Shown here: in pieces, positions 8,072 to 14,620 of the stretch | Position numbering within the stretch: position 1 is the first letter of the stretch | How the letters are laid out: every line of letters starts with the position of its first letter | Translations under genes and position numbers: made by a program | Assembly: GCA_040902585.1 (NCBI GenBank) | Contig: JBBDXA010000158.1 | Location: forward strand, 1 to 22,497 | Length of the DNA stretch: 22,497 nt | Source of the DNA: JBBDXA01 sp040902585 | Lineage (GTDB): Bacteria; Planctomycetota; Phycisphaerae; Phycisphaerales; Phycisphaeraceae | Direction: 5' to 3' | The notes under the pieces: model-generated | Databases searched by the model: none | The model's input: only the letters and a program-made list of their open reading frames with translations | Told to the model about the DNA's origin: nothing

Positions 8072-8081
8072 GTGTCTGGCT

Positions 8082-8102
8082 CCCCTCCCTTCCAGGGAGG
8101 GG
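8082..8102 (-). promoter_or_regulatory. Hairpin enclosing the livH ribosome-binding site
   Basis: CCCCTCCCT and AGGGAGGGG form a perfect 9-bp stem with a 3-base loop. In the livH sense strand the G-rich arm is the Shine-Dalgarno region 10 bases before ATG, and the C/T-rich arm just 5' of it can mask it. A second C/T-rich tract (sense CCCTCCCCC, from 8105-8113) could pair with the same arm. The sequence also looks like a dispersed repeat that happens to sit here. Confidence 0.55.
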
Positions 8103-8156
8103 CTGGGGGAGGGTCGAACGAGCGGACCTGCCCAAGTCTGTTCTCATTCGGTCAGA

Positions 8157-9317
8157 TCAGTTCTTCGGCGGATCAATCGTCGTCACGTACTTCTCTTTGC
8201 CGCCTTCGATCTTGAGGATGACGATGGGCTTGAGCGTGTTGCGATTCTTGTCGAAGTTGATGTCGCCGGTGACGCCCTTGAAATCCTTCGTCTCGGCCAG
8301 GGCCTTGGCCAGGTCCTTGCCGCTGAGCGAGGGGGCGCGCTCCATCGCATCAAAGAGCACATTGGCCGCGTCGTACCCGAGTGCCGCCAGCGCGCTGGTG
8401 CCTTTGCCGTACTTGGCCTTGAAACGCTTCTGGTAATCGAGCGATTCGGGTCGGCTGGCGTCGTCCGGGTCGTAGTGGTTCGAGTAATAGCAGCCTTCGA
8501 GTTTGCCCTCAGCCTTCTTAGCCAGGTCGTCCGTCTCCCATCCGTCGGCACCCAGCAGCGGCACCTCGATGCCCAGCTTCCGCGCCTGGATCGCAATGCT
8601 CGGCACCTCGTTGTAGTAGCCGGGGATGAAAACGATGCCGGGCTTGCTGTCGCGGATGGTGGTGAGTTGGGCGCTGAAGTCGACGTTGCCGCCGGAGTAC
8701 GCCTGCTTCGTCGTGATCGTGCCGCCGAGTTTCTTGTACCACTCCTCGAAGTTGTCCGCCAGGCCCGTCGAGTAGGGCTGCTTCTGGTCGTACAGGATCG
8801 CGGCCTTCATGGCTTTGAGATCATCGATCGAGAACTTGGCGCAGGCGTAGCCCTGGTCCGGGTCGATGAAGCAGACACGGAAGATCATATCGCCGACCTT
8901 CGTCACTTCGGGATTGGTCGAAGAAGGGCTGATCATCGGCATACTGTTCTGCTGACAGATCGGCGCGGCCGCGAGCGACTGCCCGGACGCGACTTCGCCG
9001 AGGATGGCATCCACCTTCTCGCCAATGAGCCGTTTCACCGCGTTCTGCGTTTCGGAGGTCTGGCCCTTGTTGTCTTCGACGAAGAGTTTGATCACCTTGC
9101 CCTTGACGCCGCCCTTCGCGTTGCGTTCTTCCACCGCCATCCGGATGCCTTCCTCCGTTGTCTTGCCGAAGGTCGCCTGCTGACCAGACAGCGAGAGATA
9201 CGCGCCGATCCAGATTTCATTGTCCGGCTTGCCGCCGCCGCCACAGGAGGACATTGAAAGGATCGCCGTGCTTGTCGCCGCGATGACTGCCATTGGGAAC
9301 CAGCTCAATCGTTTCAT
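8157..9317 (-). CDS. livK: Branched-chain amino acid ABC transporter, substrate-binding lipoprotein LivK
   Basis: Type I periplasmic binding protein (Peripla_BP_6 family), 386 aa, that captures substrate for the LivHMGF complex. The N-terminus has KR, a hydrophobic core and SMSSC, a probable lipoprotein signal with Cys25 as the acylated residue; Met at the third position before Cys is less usual. Mature-protein signatures are IWIGAYLSLSGQQATFGK, GMAVE-like helix GIRMAVEERNAKGG, IGEVASGQS-like ILGEVASGQSLAAAPICQQ and PMISPSSTNPEVT, typical of Leu/Ile/Val and amide binding proteins. The ATG at 9317 has GGAG 7 bases upstream. It is the first gene of the liv set, 89 bases past the lipoprotein gene. 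The actual ligand (branched-chain amino acid, amide or other) cannot be read from sequence. Confidence 0.94.
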   Translation of the reverse strand: MKRLSWFPMAVIAATSTAILSMSSCGGGGKPDNEIWIGAYLSLSGQQATFGKTTEEGIRMAVEERNAKGGVKGKVIKLFVEDNKGQTSETQNAVKRLIGEKVDAILGEVASGQSLAAAPICQQNSMPMISPSSTNPEVTKVGDMIFRVCFIDPDQGYACAKFSIDDLKAMKAAILYDQKQPYSTGLADNFEEWYKKLGGTITTKQAYSGGNVDFSAQLTTIRDSKPGIVFIPGYYNEVPSIAIQARKLGIEVPLLGADGWETDDLAKKAEGKLEGCYYSNHYDPDDASRPESLDYQKRFKAKYGKGTSALAALGYDAANVLFDAMERAPSLSGKDLAKALAETKDFKGVTGDINFDKNRNTLKPIVILKIEGGKEKYVTTIDPPKN

Positions 9318-9406
9318 CGTGTGTCTCCAGAATCGTCCCGGTTATCTGTTCTTGTCACAAAGCGGAAGGATAACATCACCGCCGCGCGAAGGGGCGGCGC
9401 GACAGA

Positions 9407-10087
9407 TTATCTGAGTGTCGCATCGTCGTGATCCACTTTCACCAGGCGTGATCGGCCAAGCTTCTCGCGGATCTGCACGTTGAGCCGGTGCAGCTTCTGA
9501 TCGATGGCTACGTCATCGCGCGAGACTTTGAACTTGCCTTCCATCTGGGCGGAGCCGAGCTGATCGACAAAGCCTTCCGTTTTGTCACTGAGCCGCAGCG
9601 TCGATTGCCAGATGCTGCCGGCGAAGGTTTCGCCGTCCAGGTCATCCTTCGGATAGAGGTAGCCCGCGCCGGAATAGATGCCGACCTCGTTGCCGGAGAA
9701 GATGATGTACTGAATCGTCGCATTCGTCGCGGTGGGATCAACAGGCGTGCGGCCGGCTTGCGGGTTCCAGAACATGCGGATTGTCACGACCTGCGTCGGC
9801 GCCTCCGGCTCACCGGCGAAGAGCACGATGGTTGCCGTGTTGCGGTCGGCGGCGGCGTAGACGCCCGAATCAAACGCGCCTTGGAGCGTGACGTTCTCAT
9901 CCTTGGCGCTGCGCATCACCAGGTCGCCGCCTTCGCCGCTGAATCCGCCAAAGAGCGAAGGCAGCGTGCGCCAGTTGGAAGGCTGAAGCGACGAACACCC
10001 GCCCGCCAGCAGGCAGAAGGCACCGGCGACGATCAGCGGCAGCCGCGAGAAGCACAATCGGCCGAGTGGTCGGAAACGTCGGATCAC
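9407..10087 (-). CDS. Predicted outer-envelope lipoprotein, function unknown
   Basis: A 226-aa protein that I cannot assign to a named family. It has a basic N-terminus, a hydrophobic core and a clear lipobox LAGGC with Cys31, so it should be exported and lipid-anchored. The mature part carries a segment about resisting values and change (TIVLFAGEPEAPTQVVTIRM), then a glycine/tyrosine-rich stretch around SGAGYLYPKDDLDGETF, and a C-terminal charged region, suggesting a beta-rich domain. Its ATG overlaps the stop of the upstream amidohydrolase by 4 bases (ATGA), so the two are probably translated together. A GC-rich inverted repeat (9380-9385 with 9394-9399) follows its stop before livK but lacks a T-run. 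The lipoprotein call is secure; a role linked to the amidohydrolase is only inference. Confidence 0.85.
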   Translation of the reverse strand: MIRRFRPLGRLCFSRLPLIVAGAFCLLAGGCSSLQPSNWRTLPSLFGGFSGEGGDLVMRSAKDENVTLQGAFDSGVYAAADRNTATIVLFAGEPEAPTQVVTIRMFWNPQAGRTPVDPTATNATIQYIIFSGNEVGIYSGAGYLYPKDDLDGETFAGSIWQSTLRLSDKTEGFVDQLGSAQMEGKFKVSRDDVAIDQKLHRLNVQIREKLGRSRLVKVDHDDATLR

Positions 10088-11274
10088 GGGTCCATCCTTT
10101 TCTGACTGGGTTTGTCTGGCTCACTGGTGGAGGCAGACGGGGCGGCTGTCGTTGCGTCCGGCAATGAGACAGCGGGTTCATCTTTCTTCACATCCGTGTC
10201 GGCAGGCGATTCCCCGCCTTCCGTTCCCGCCTCAGGTGACACGGGTGACACGGGTTCAACCTTGGAAGCGGCGGGAGCGGGCGCTGCCACAGGCGCGGCC
10301 GGCGCCTCGTTCGGCACGGAACCGTTGCTCTTGCTAATTGTTGCGGGCGAAGCGATCGGTGCGGCGGCAGGCGCGGGTGCAGCGACCTGTATCGGCGCCT
10401 TCGCCGGCGCGGGCAATGCCGCCTTCACCGCGGGCTTCATGCCCAGGAGGGACAGCACATCGCGCTCCACAATCAGCCGCAACTGTTCGCGCGGCACGCT
10501 CGGCAACATCGTGCCCTGAGTCAGCGTGTTCACCGAATAGATCGTCGTGATCGCCCGTTGCGGCGTGCAGAAGGGAAAGTCACTGCCAAAGAGCAGGCGA
10601 TCCATCACGCCCTGGTGATGAGCTGATTGCAGCAGGTTGTATAGCGGCCAGGGCCGCGACACGATGCTGGAGATATCCGCGTAGACATTGCGGTGCTTGC
10701 CGATGAGCACCAGCGCCTGATCGATCCACGGGTGGCCGACCTGCGAGATGATCAGCCGCAGGTCGGGAAACTCCCGCGCGACTTCATCAAAGAGATAAGG
10801 CTGCGCGAACTCCAGCTTGGCTTCGGAGGACAGATGCGTGACCGATTGCACGAGCACGGGCAGATCCTGCGCGACGCACTGCTCGTAGAGCTTCATCGCC
10901 TGCGTATGAGCCGGGTGAAACGCCTGGCCCGCGGGGCTGATGGTCACGCCTGAGAGGCCGAGGCTGCGGACGCGCGCGACCTGTTTCAGGGCGTTGCCTG
11001 CCAGCGGATCGAGCCCTGCGAAGCCCAGATATTTTTCAGGCCTGCGGGCAACATACCGCGCGATCTGTTCGGCGCTGATCGAAGCGCCCAGGTAGCTGCT
11101 TTCGAATCCGAGGATGACCGCGTGCTGCACCGGCTCCATCGCCGCGTCATGGGCCGTGGTCGACGCATCAGGCCGATCCCAGGGCTGCGTCGCCGAGCGC
11201 AGCATCCGCGCAGCGGCCCCGCGCCCAAGCTGCTCGGGCGACTCCCAGATGTGGGTATGAAGGTCAACGATCAT
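10084..11274 (-). CDS. Amidohydrolase-family (Amidohydro_2-like) metal-dependent hydrolase with Pro/Ala-rich tail
   Basis: TIM-barrel hydrolase of the amidohydrolase superfamily, 396 aa. The barrel covers roughly residues 1-280: the first-strand metal motif DLHTH gives His6 and His8, a later metal-ligand candidate is His181 (QVGHPW), and the final-strand aspartate is Asp232 in FGSDFPF. This pattern fits the Amidohydrolase_2 group (decarboxylases and lactone hydrolases such as ACMSD and LigI relatives); the substrate is not known. Residues about 281-396 are a low-complexity tail rich in Ala, Pro, Ser and acidic residues, unusual for a cytosolic hydrolase and reminiscent of a linker or wall-spanning segment; no signal peptide precedes the barrel. 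The stop overlaps the start of the lipoprotein gene by 4 bases. The upstream spacer (11275-11466) holds a 7-base array and a hairpin. Confidence 0.88.
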   Translation of the reverse strand: MIVDLHTHIWESPEQLGRGAAARMLRSATQPWDRPDASTTAHDAAMEPVQHAVILGFESSYLGASISAEQIARYVARRPEKYLGFAGLDPLAGNALKQVARVRSLGLSGVTISPAGQAFHPAHTQAMKLYEQCVAQDLPVLVQSVTHLSSEAKLEFAQPYLFDEVAREFPDLRLIISQVGHPWIDQALVLIGKHRNVYADISSIVSRPWPLYNLLQSAHHQGVMDRLLFGSDFPFCTPQRAITTIYSVNTLTQGTMLPSVPREQLRLIVERDVLSLLGMKPAVKAALPAPAKAPIQVAAPAPAAAPIASPATISKSNGSVPNEAPAAPVAAPAPAASKVEPVSPVSPEAGTEGGESPADTDVKKDEPAVSLPDATTAAPSASTSEPDKPSQKRMDP

Positions 11275-11368
11275 CAGCGGCGCATCCTGCGGCCCAAACC
11301 GGATATACGGTCAAACCATCCTTGATTCTAACGGAGAACGCCCGCGGACAAAAGGAGGGGAAATTCAC

Positions 11369-11403
11369 AAGTGAAAGGTGCAAAATGAAGAGTGGTAAGT
11401 GCA
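11369..11403. repeat. 7-base repeat array between gcvH and the amidohydrolase
   Basis: Five degenerate units in strict 7-base phase on the plus strand: AAGTGAA, AGGTGCA, AAATGAA, GAGTGGT, AAGTGCA. A TG pair recurs at the same position in every unit, and another unit-like word (GGTGCGA, 11111-step in phase at 11411-11417) follows one interruption. It differs in sequence from the other arrays but has the same period. Confidence 0.6.
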
Positions 11404-11428
11404 ATCAAAAGGTGCGACTTCAATTCAT

Positions 11429-11452
11429 AGCTGCGGAGTCCGCCCCGCAGCT
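11429..11452. repeat. Palindromic repeat just downstream of gcvH
   Basis: AGCTGCGG and CCGCAGCT form a perfect 8-bp stem around an 8-base loop, 14 bases past the gcvH stop. It could protect or end the gcvH transcript; no T-run follows. Confidence 0.55.
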
Positions 11453-11466
11453 TCGCCCATGCTCAC

Positions 11467-11850
11467 TCAATGCCCGCCCGCCTTCGCGTCGTAGTCATCC
11501 GCCGCCAGCAGCCCGTCGAGCTGCGCCGCATTGTCCGGCTTGATCTTGATCAGCCAGGCGTCCCCAAATGGATCGCGATTGACCAGCGAAGGATCGTCGG
11601 CGACTTTGTCGTTCACCGCGACGATGGTGCCATCGATGCCGCAGTAAAGGTCGCTGGTCGCCTTGACGGATTCGATCTCACCGAACGCTTCGCCGGCCTT
11701 GATGGGCCCGGCCTTCTTGCGGAAGTCGACATAAGTGATGTCGGTCAGTTCATCGACCGCGAACTGGCTGACGCCGATGACGACGATGTCGCCTTCGAGC
11801 TTGTGCCACTCGTGCGATTCCAGGTAACGACGATCCTTCGGGGAAGCCAT
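11467..11850 (-). CDS. gcvH: Glycine cleavage system H protein
   Basis: Lipoyl carrier that shuttles the aminomethyl group between the P, T and L proteins of the glycine cleavage system. It is 127 aa, the usual length. The opening YLESHEWHKLEGD, the central DITYVDFRKKAG and the lipoylation motif ESVKATSDLY with Lys63 are diagnostic, and the C-terminal half (PFGDAWLIKIKP) completes the fold. The ATG at 11850 has GGAG about 8 bases upstream; the frame is open much further upstream, but that stretch crosses an inverted-repeat element and matches nothing in the family. gcvT and gcvP are not in the window, so it is a detached member of the system. Confidence 0.96.
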   Translation of the reverse strand: MASPKDRRYLESHEWHKLEGDIVVIGVSQFAVDELTDITYVDFRKKAGPIKAGEAFGEIESVKATSDLYCGIDGTIVAVNDKVADDPSLVNRDPFGDAWLIKIKPDNAAQLDGLLAADDYDAKAGGH

Positions 11851-11915
11851 GCGTGTACTCCGTTCGGGTTGGCCGCGATGATAAGGCAGGCTCGCGCGAA
11901 GGACAACGGGAGCGC

Positions 11916-12066
11916 GGGAGCACCATCCCGACAGGGTGGTGCTATTGGCTGACGACCGCCCGAAGCGAAGATCGCAAGATGGGCATCCGCGCCGGAAGCC
12001 ATCGATGCAACGAGCGTCACGAAACGCCGGATGACAACAGCACCACCCTGTCGGGATGGTGCTCCC
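11916..12066. repeat. 151-bp element bounded by a perfect 28-bp inverted repeat
   Basis: The left end (11916-11943) starts GGGAGCACCATCCCGACAGG and its exact reverse complement is at 12039-12066. Each 28-bp end is itself a near-palindrome (GCACCA, CCC, GACA, GGG, TGGTGC with one bulge). The 95-bp core shows no convincing gene. A partial extra copy (GGATGGTGCTC) follows at 12067-12077. No clear target duplication was seen. It fills most of the spacer between the hydrolase stop and the gcvH start. Confidence 0.8.
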
Positions 12067-12077
12067 GGATGGTGCTC

Positions 12078-12869
12078 TCACTTCAGCGTCTTCGCGAACC
12101 AGTCTGTCACCCTGGCATTCATGTCGCTGCGCCAGCGCGGATGCGTGAACGCGTGGTCCGCGCCTTCGATCAAGTGCAGTTCGACAGGCACGCTCGCCCG
12201 CTTCATCGCATCGACAAACTCCGCCGAGATCGCCGGCGGCACAGCCGTGTCGCCCGTGCCCTGCACCACCAGCGTAGGTCGCGGCCGCTTGACGCAGTCG
12301 CTCACCGAATCGAGCGTCAGCACATCGTCGAAGAAGCTCGGATGCAGACAGTGTGGCCCCAGCTGCACGCCGCTTGCGGCTTCGCCTCCGCCTGTCCCCG
12401 GCGTATCGCAGCGGCCTTCGCGCTGGGCGTGCCGCGCGATGTTCGTCGCCGTGGTCGGGGCCATCATCACCAGCGACCGGTAGCACTCGACGCGGGCGGT
12501 GACGCAGCCCGCCAGCAGGCCGCCGAGGCTGAACCCGAGCAGGCCGAGGCGCGAGCGATCGACGAATGCCTGGCTCTGAAGCCACTCGGTTATGCGCAGG
12601 GCATCCGCCAGCTCGCCGGTGACGAGCATCTGTTCAAAGGAACCATCGGATTCGCCGGAGTGAAGAAAATCAAAGGTGACGGCCGCGATGCCGCGCGAGG
12701 CGAGGGCGCGGGCGAGGCGGACGAACATGAATCCGTTCTCGATGCGCGTGCCGGTGAAGCCATGTAGCAGCAGCACGGCGGGATGGCGGCCTTCGCGCAC
12801 AGGGCGATACGACATGCCGCGGATCGTCAGGCCGTTGTGGTCGACTTCGATGGCTTGCTGGCGGATCAA
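12078..12869 (-). CDS. Alpha/beta hydrolase (serine esterase/peptidase-like)
   Basis: Alpha/beta-hydrolase-fold protein of about 263 aa; substrate unknown, probably an ester or acyl-peptide. From the TTG at 12869, the oxyanion region LLLHGFTG is near residues 34-41, the nucleophile Ser114 sits in GFSLGG, Asp207 in GTGDTAVPP and His239 in GADHAFTHP, giving a full catalytic triad in the normal order. No ATG exists near the start. The frame opens at a TTG at 12932, but the first 21 residues of that version are encoded by AT-rich 7-base repeats, whereas TTG 12869 has GGAG 9 bases upstream and directly precedes the conserved part; I prefer the latter. A stretch of about 18 residues (12369-12422) rich in Gly, Arg and Glu looks like an inserted repeat. 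It lies downstream of nuoN after a 173-base repeat-filled spacer. Confidence 0.85.
   Translation of the reverse strand: MIRQQAIEVDHNGLTIRGMSYRPVREGRHPAVLLLHGFTGTRIENGFMFVRLARALASRGIAAVTFDFLHSGESDGSFEQMLVTGELADALRITEWLQSQAFVDRSRLGLLGFSLGGLLAGCVTARVECYRSLVMMAPTTATNIARHAQREGRCDTPGTGGGEAASGVQLGPHCLHPSFFDDVLTLDSVSDCVKRPRPTLVVQGTGDTAVPPAISAEFVDAMKRASVPVELHLIEGADHAFTHPRWRSDMNARVTDWFAKTLK
12369..12422. repeat. Possible in-frame repeat insert within the alpha/beta hydrolase gene
   Basis: About 54 bp encode a low-complexity Gly/Arg/Glu stretch between the lid region (TATNIARHAQ) and GVQLGPHCLHP. It contains the palindrome GCCGCTTGCGGC, and the same word GCCGCTTGCGGCTT occurs in the spacer-type sequence at the nuoK start (18977-18990). 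Alignment with homologues is needed; the call is tentative. Confidence 0.35.
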
Positions 12870-12882
12870 GGGGGAAAACTCC

Positions 12883-13040
12883 AAAGACAAAAGCTCCAAA
12901 TCACAAACAAATCTCAAGTCGCATATCTTCAAATCTCAAATCGGATCAGGCATCACGGCTGCCCCGAAGCCCTTTGAAGTTTTGTCTTTTGGCGATTGGA
13001 GCTTGTTTGAGATTTGATTCTTTTGTCTTTGAGATTTCGG
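12883..13040. repeat. AT-rich paired 7-base-type repeats between nuoN and the hydrolase
   Basis: An AT-rich tract with words such as CAAATCTC, CTCCAAAG and GACAAAAG recurring at about 7-base steps (12883-12942), then the reverse-complement kind (12970-13036). TCAAATCTCAAA at 12929-12940 is the exact reverse complement of 13006-13017 less one edge base, and CTCCAAAGAC/TTTTGTCTTT-type words also face each other, so the tract can fold into a long imperfect stem around the GC-rich centre at 12943-12969. Base composition differs sharply from both neighbouring genes. Confidence 0.7.
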
Positions 13041-13042
13041 TT

Positions 13043-14620
13043 CTAAGGCTTCACCGCCGTCGCTCCACCTTCGACCGTCTTTGCGGGTTTCACCTTCGCC
13101 ACCGGCTGACCTGTCGCCTCTTTCGCGGCATCGACCAGCCAGCCGCCCGTCACGCCGATGACCAGTGATGCGAGCGCGGCGATCATCGCGGCCGTGCGCC
13201 GCGGCGGGTTGTCGGCGACGGTCGTATCCGGCGCGGGCTCGCTGAAGTAGCACACGGAAACGACACGCAGGTAGTACACCGCGGAGATCGCGCTGTTGAG
13301 GACGGCGATCACCACGAGCCAGGTGTAATCATTTACCGCCGGGCCGAAGAGATAAATCTTGCCGAGGAAGCCGACCAGCGGCGGCAGGCCCACGAGGCTG
13401 AGCATGCTCAGGAGCATGATCGCCGCAAGGATCGGATTGCGCCGTGACAGGCCGGACAGATCGTCGAAAGTTTCCGCCTCTTCGCCCTTGGCTTCGAGCG
13501 ATGACAGCACGGCGAAGGCGGCGAGGTTGCCCAGCCCGTAGGCGACGAGGTAGAAGAGCACGCCCGCGTGACCGTTCTTGAGGGCCGCGGTGGTGAGCGT
13601 GGAGCCCGCCAGCAGGCCGACGAGCATGTAGCCCGAGTGCGCGATCGAGCTGTAAGCGAGCATGCGCTTCACGCTCGTCTGCAACAGGCCCATCACGTTG
13701 CCGTAGGTCATGGTTACGGCGGCCATCACCCACAGCAACACGACGACTGGCTCAGGCAGCTTGCCCGGCACGAGATCGATGAGCAGCATGAGGGCGATGA
13801 AGCCGGCGGTCTTGGGCACGAAGGCGAGGAACGCGGTCACCGGTGTGGCGGCGCCTTCGTAGACATCAGCCGCGTAGAACTGCATCGGCGCAGCGGCGAT
13901 CTTGAAGGCGATGCCCACGATCGCCAGCACCAGGCCCGTGATGAACAGCGGCGAAAGGCCGTTGCCCGCGGCGATCTCGCTCGCCAGATACGCCTTGATG
14001 CTGGCGAAATCCGTGAAGCCCGTCGCGCCGTAGATCAGGGCGAATCCGTAGAGGAAGATCGCCACGGCGAGCGCGCCCAGGAAGAAGTACTTGACCGCCG
14101 ACTCCTGCGCGATGAGCCGATCGCGCGTCACGGCAATCATCACATACGTCGGCAGACTGACCAGCTCGAGCGCGAGGAACAGCCAGGCCAGATCACCCGC
14201 GCCGGCGCAGAGCATGACGCCGGTGAGACTGAAGAGGAAGAAGGCGAAGAACTCGCCGCGGATCGAAGTGGCGGGGTCGAATGGTTTGCCTGCATCGCCT
14301 TCGGAGTCGCGCGTGGCGGCGAGCTTGTCGGTGACGGTGCCTGCGACCATGAGCAGCAGCACGCCGATGCCCACGACGGCGAGCTTGATGTAGACCGCGA
14401 TATTCGGCTGCGTATCGAGCTTCTCCTGCGCGATGAAGGCCGGGTCGCTGGTGATGATCACCGCGACGCCTGCGAGGACCAGAGCGCCGGCCGTGATCGC
14501 GGTGCAGCTCCTGCGCACGGCAGCGCTGGCGGACAGACCCACAAGCATGACGGTCACCGCGCCGCAAAGCATGATGATTTCAGGCCAGAGGAAGATGAGC
14601 TTTTCGAGCATAATGCTCAT
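13043..14620 (-). CDS. nuoN: NADH-quinone oxidoreductase subunit N
   Basis: Antiporter-like proton-pumping membrane subunit of Complex I, 525 aa with about 14 hydrophobic helices. Key charged residues of the family are present: Glu152 in LELVSLPTYV, Lys177 in ESAVKYFFLGA and Lys240 in GIAFKIAAAP. The following motif reads PMQFYAADVYEGAATPVTAF, where most NuoN proteins have a PFHxWxPDVYxGAP form, so the His/Trp pair is replaced. The ATG at 14620 overlaps the nuoM stop by 4 bases (ATGA). A 6-bp palindrome GAGCAT/ATGCTC (14606-14618) covers the start codon region in the mRNA and may affect initiation; a second in-frame ATG is codon 4. It is last of the nuo block. Confidence 0.95.
   Translation of the reverse strand: MSIMLEKLIFLWPEIIMLCGAVTVMLVGLSASAAVRRSCTAITAGALVLAGVAVIITSDPAFIAQEKLDTQPNIAVYIKLAVVGIGVLLLMVAGTVTDKLAATRDSEGDAGKPFDPATSIRGEFFAFFLFSLTGVMLCAGAGDLAWLFLALELVSLPTYVMIAVTRDRLIAQESAVKYFFLGALAVAIFLYGFALIYGATGFTDFASIKAYLASEIAAGNGLSPLFITGLVLAIVGIAFKIAAAPMQFYAADVYEGAATPVTAFLAFVPKTAGFIALMLLIDLVPGKLPEPVVVLLWVMAAVTMTYGNVMGLLQTSVKRMLAYSSIAHSGYMLVGLLAGSTLTTAALKNGHAGVLFYLVAYGLGNLAAFAVLSSLEAKGEEAETFDDLSGLSRRNPILAAIMLLSMLSLVGLPPLVGFLGKIYLFGPAVNDYTWLVVIAVLNSAISAVYYLRVVSVCYFSEPAPDTTVADNPPRRTAAMIAALASLVIGVTGGWLVDAAKEATGQPVAKVKPAKTVEGGATAVKP

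Noticed and set aside
11851..12585. Upstream extension of the gcvH frame
   Set aside because: It runs through the 151-bp inverted-repeat element and out of frame through the hydrolase gene; the ATG at 11850 has a ribosome site and the normal length.
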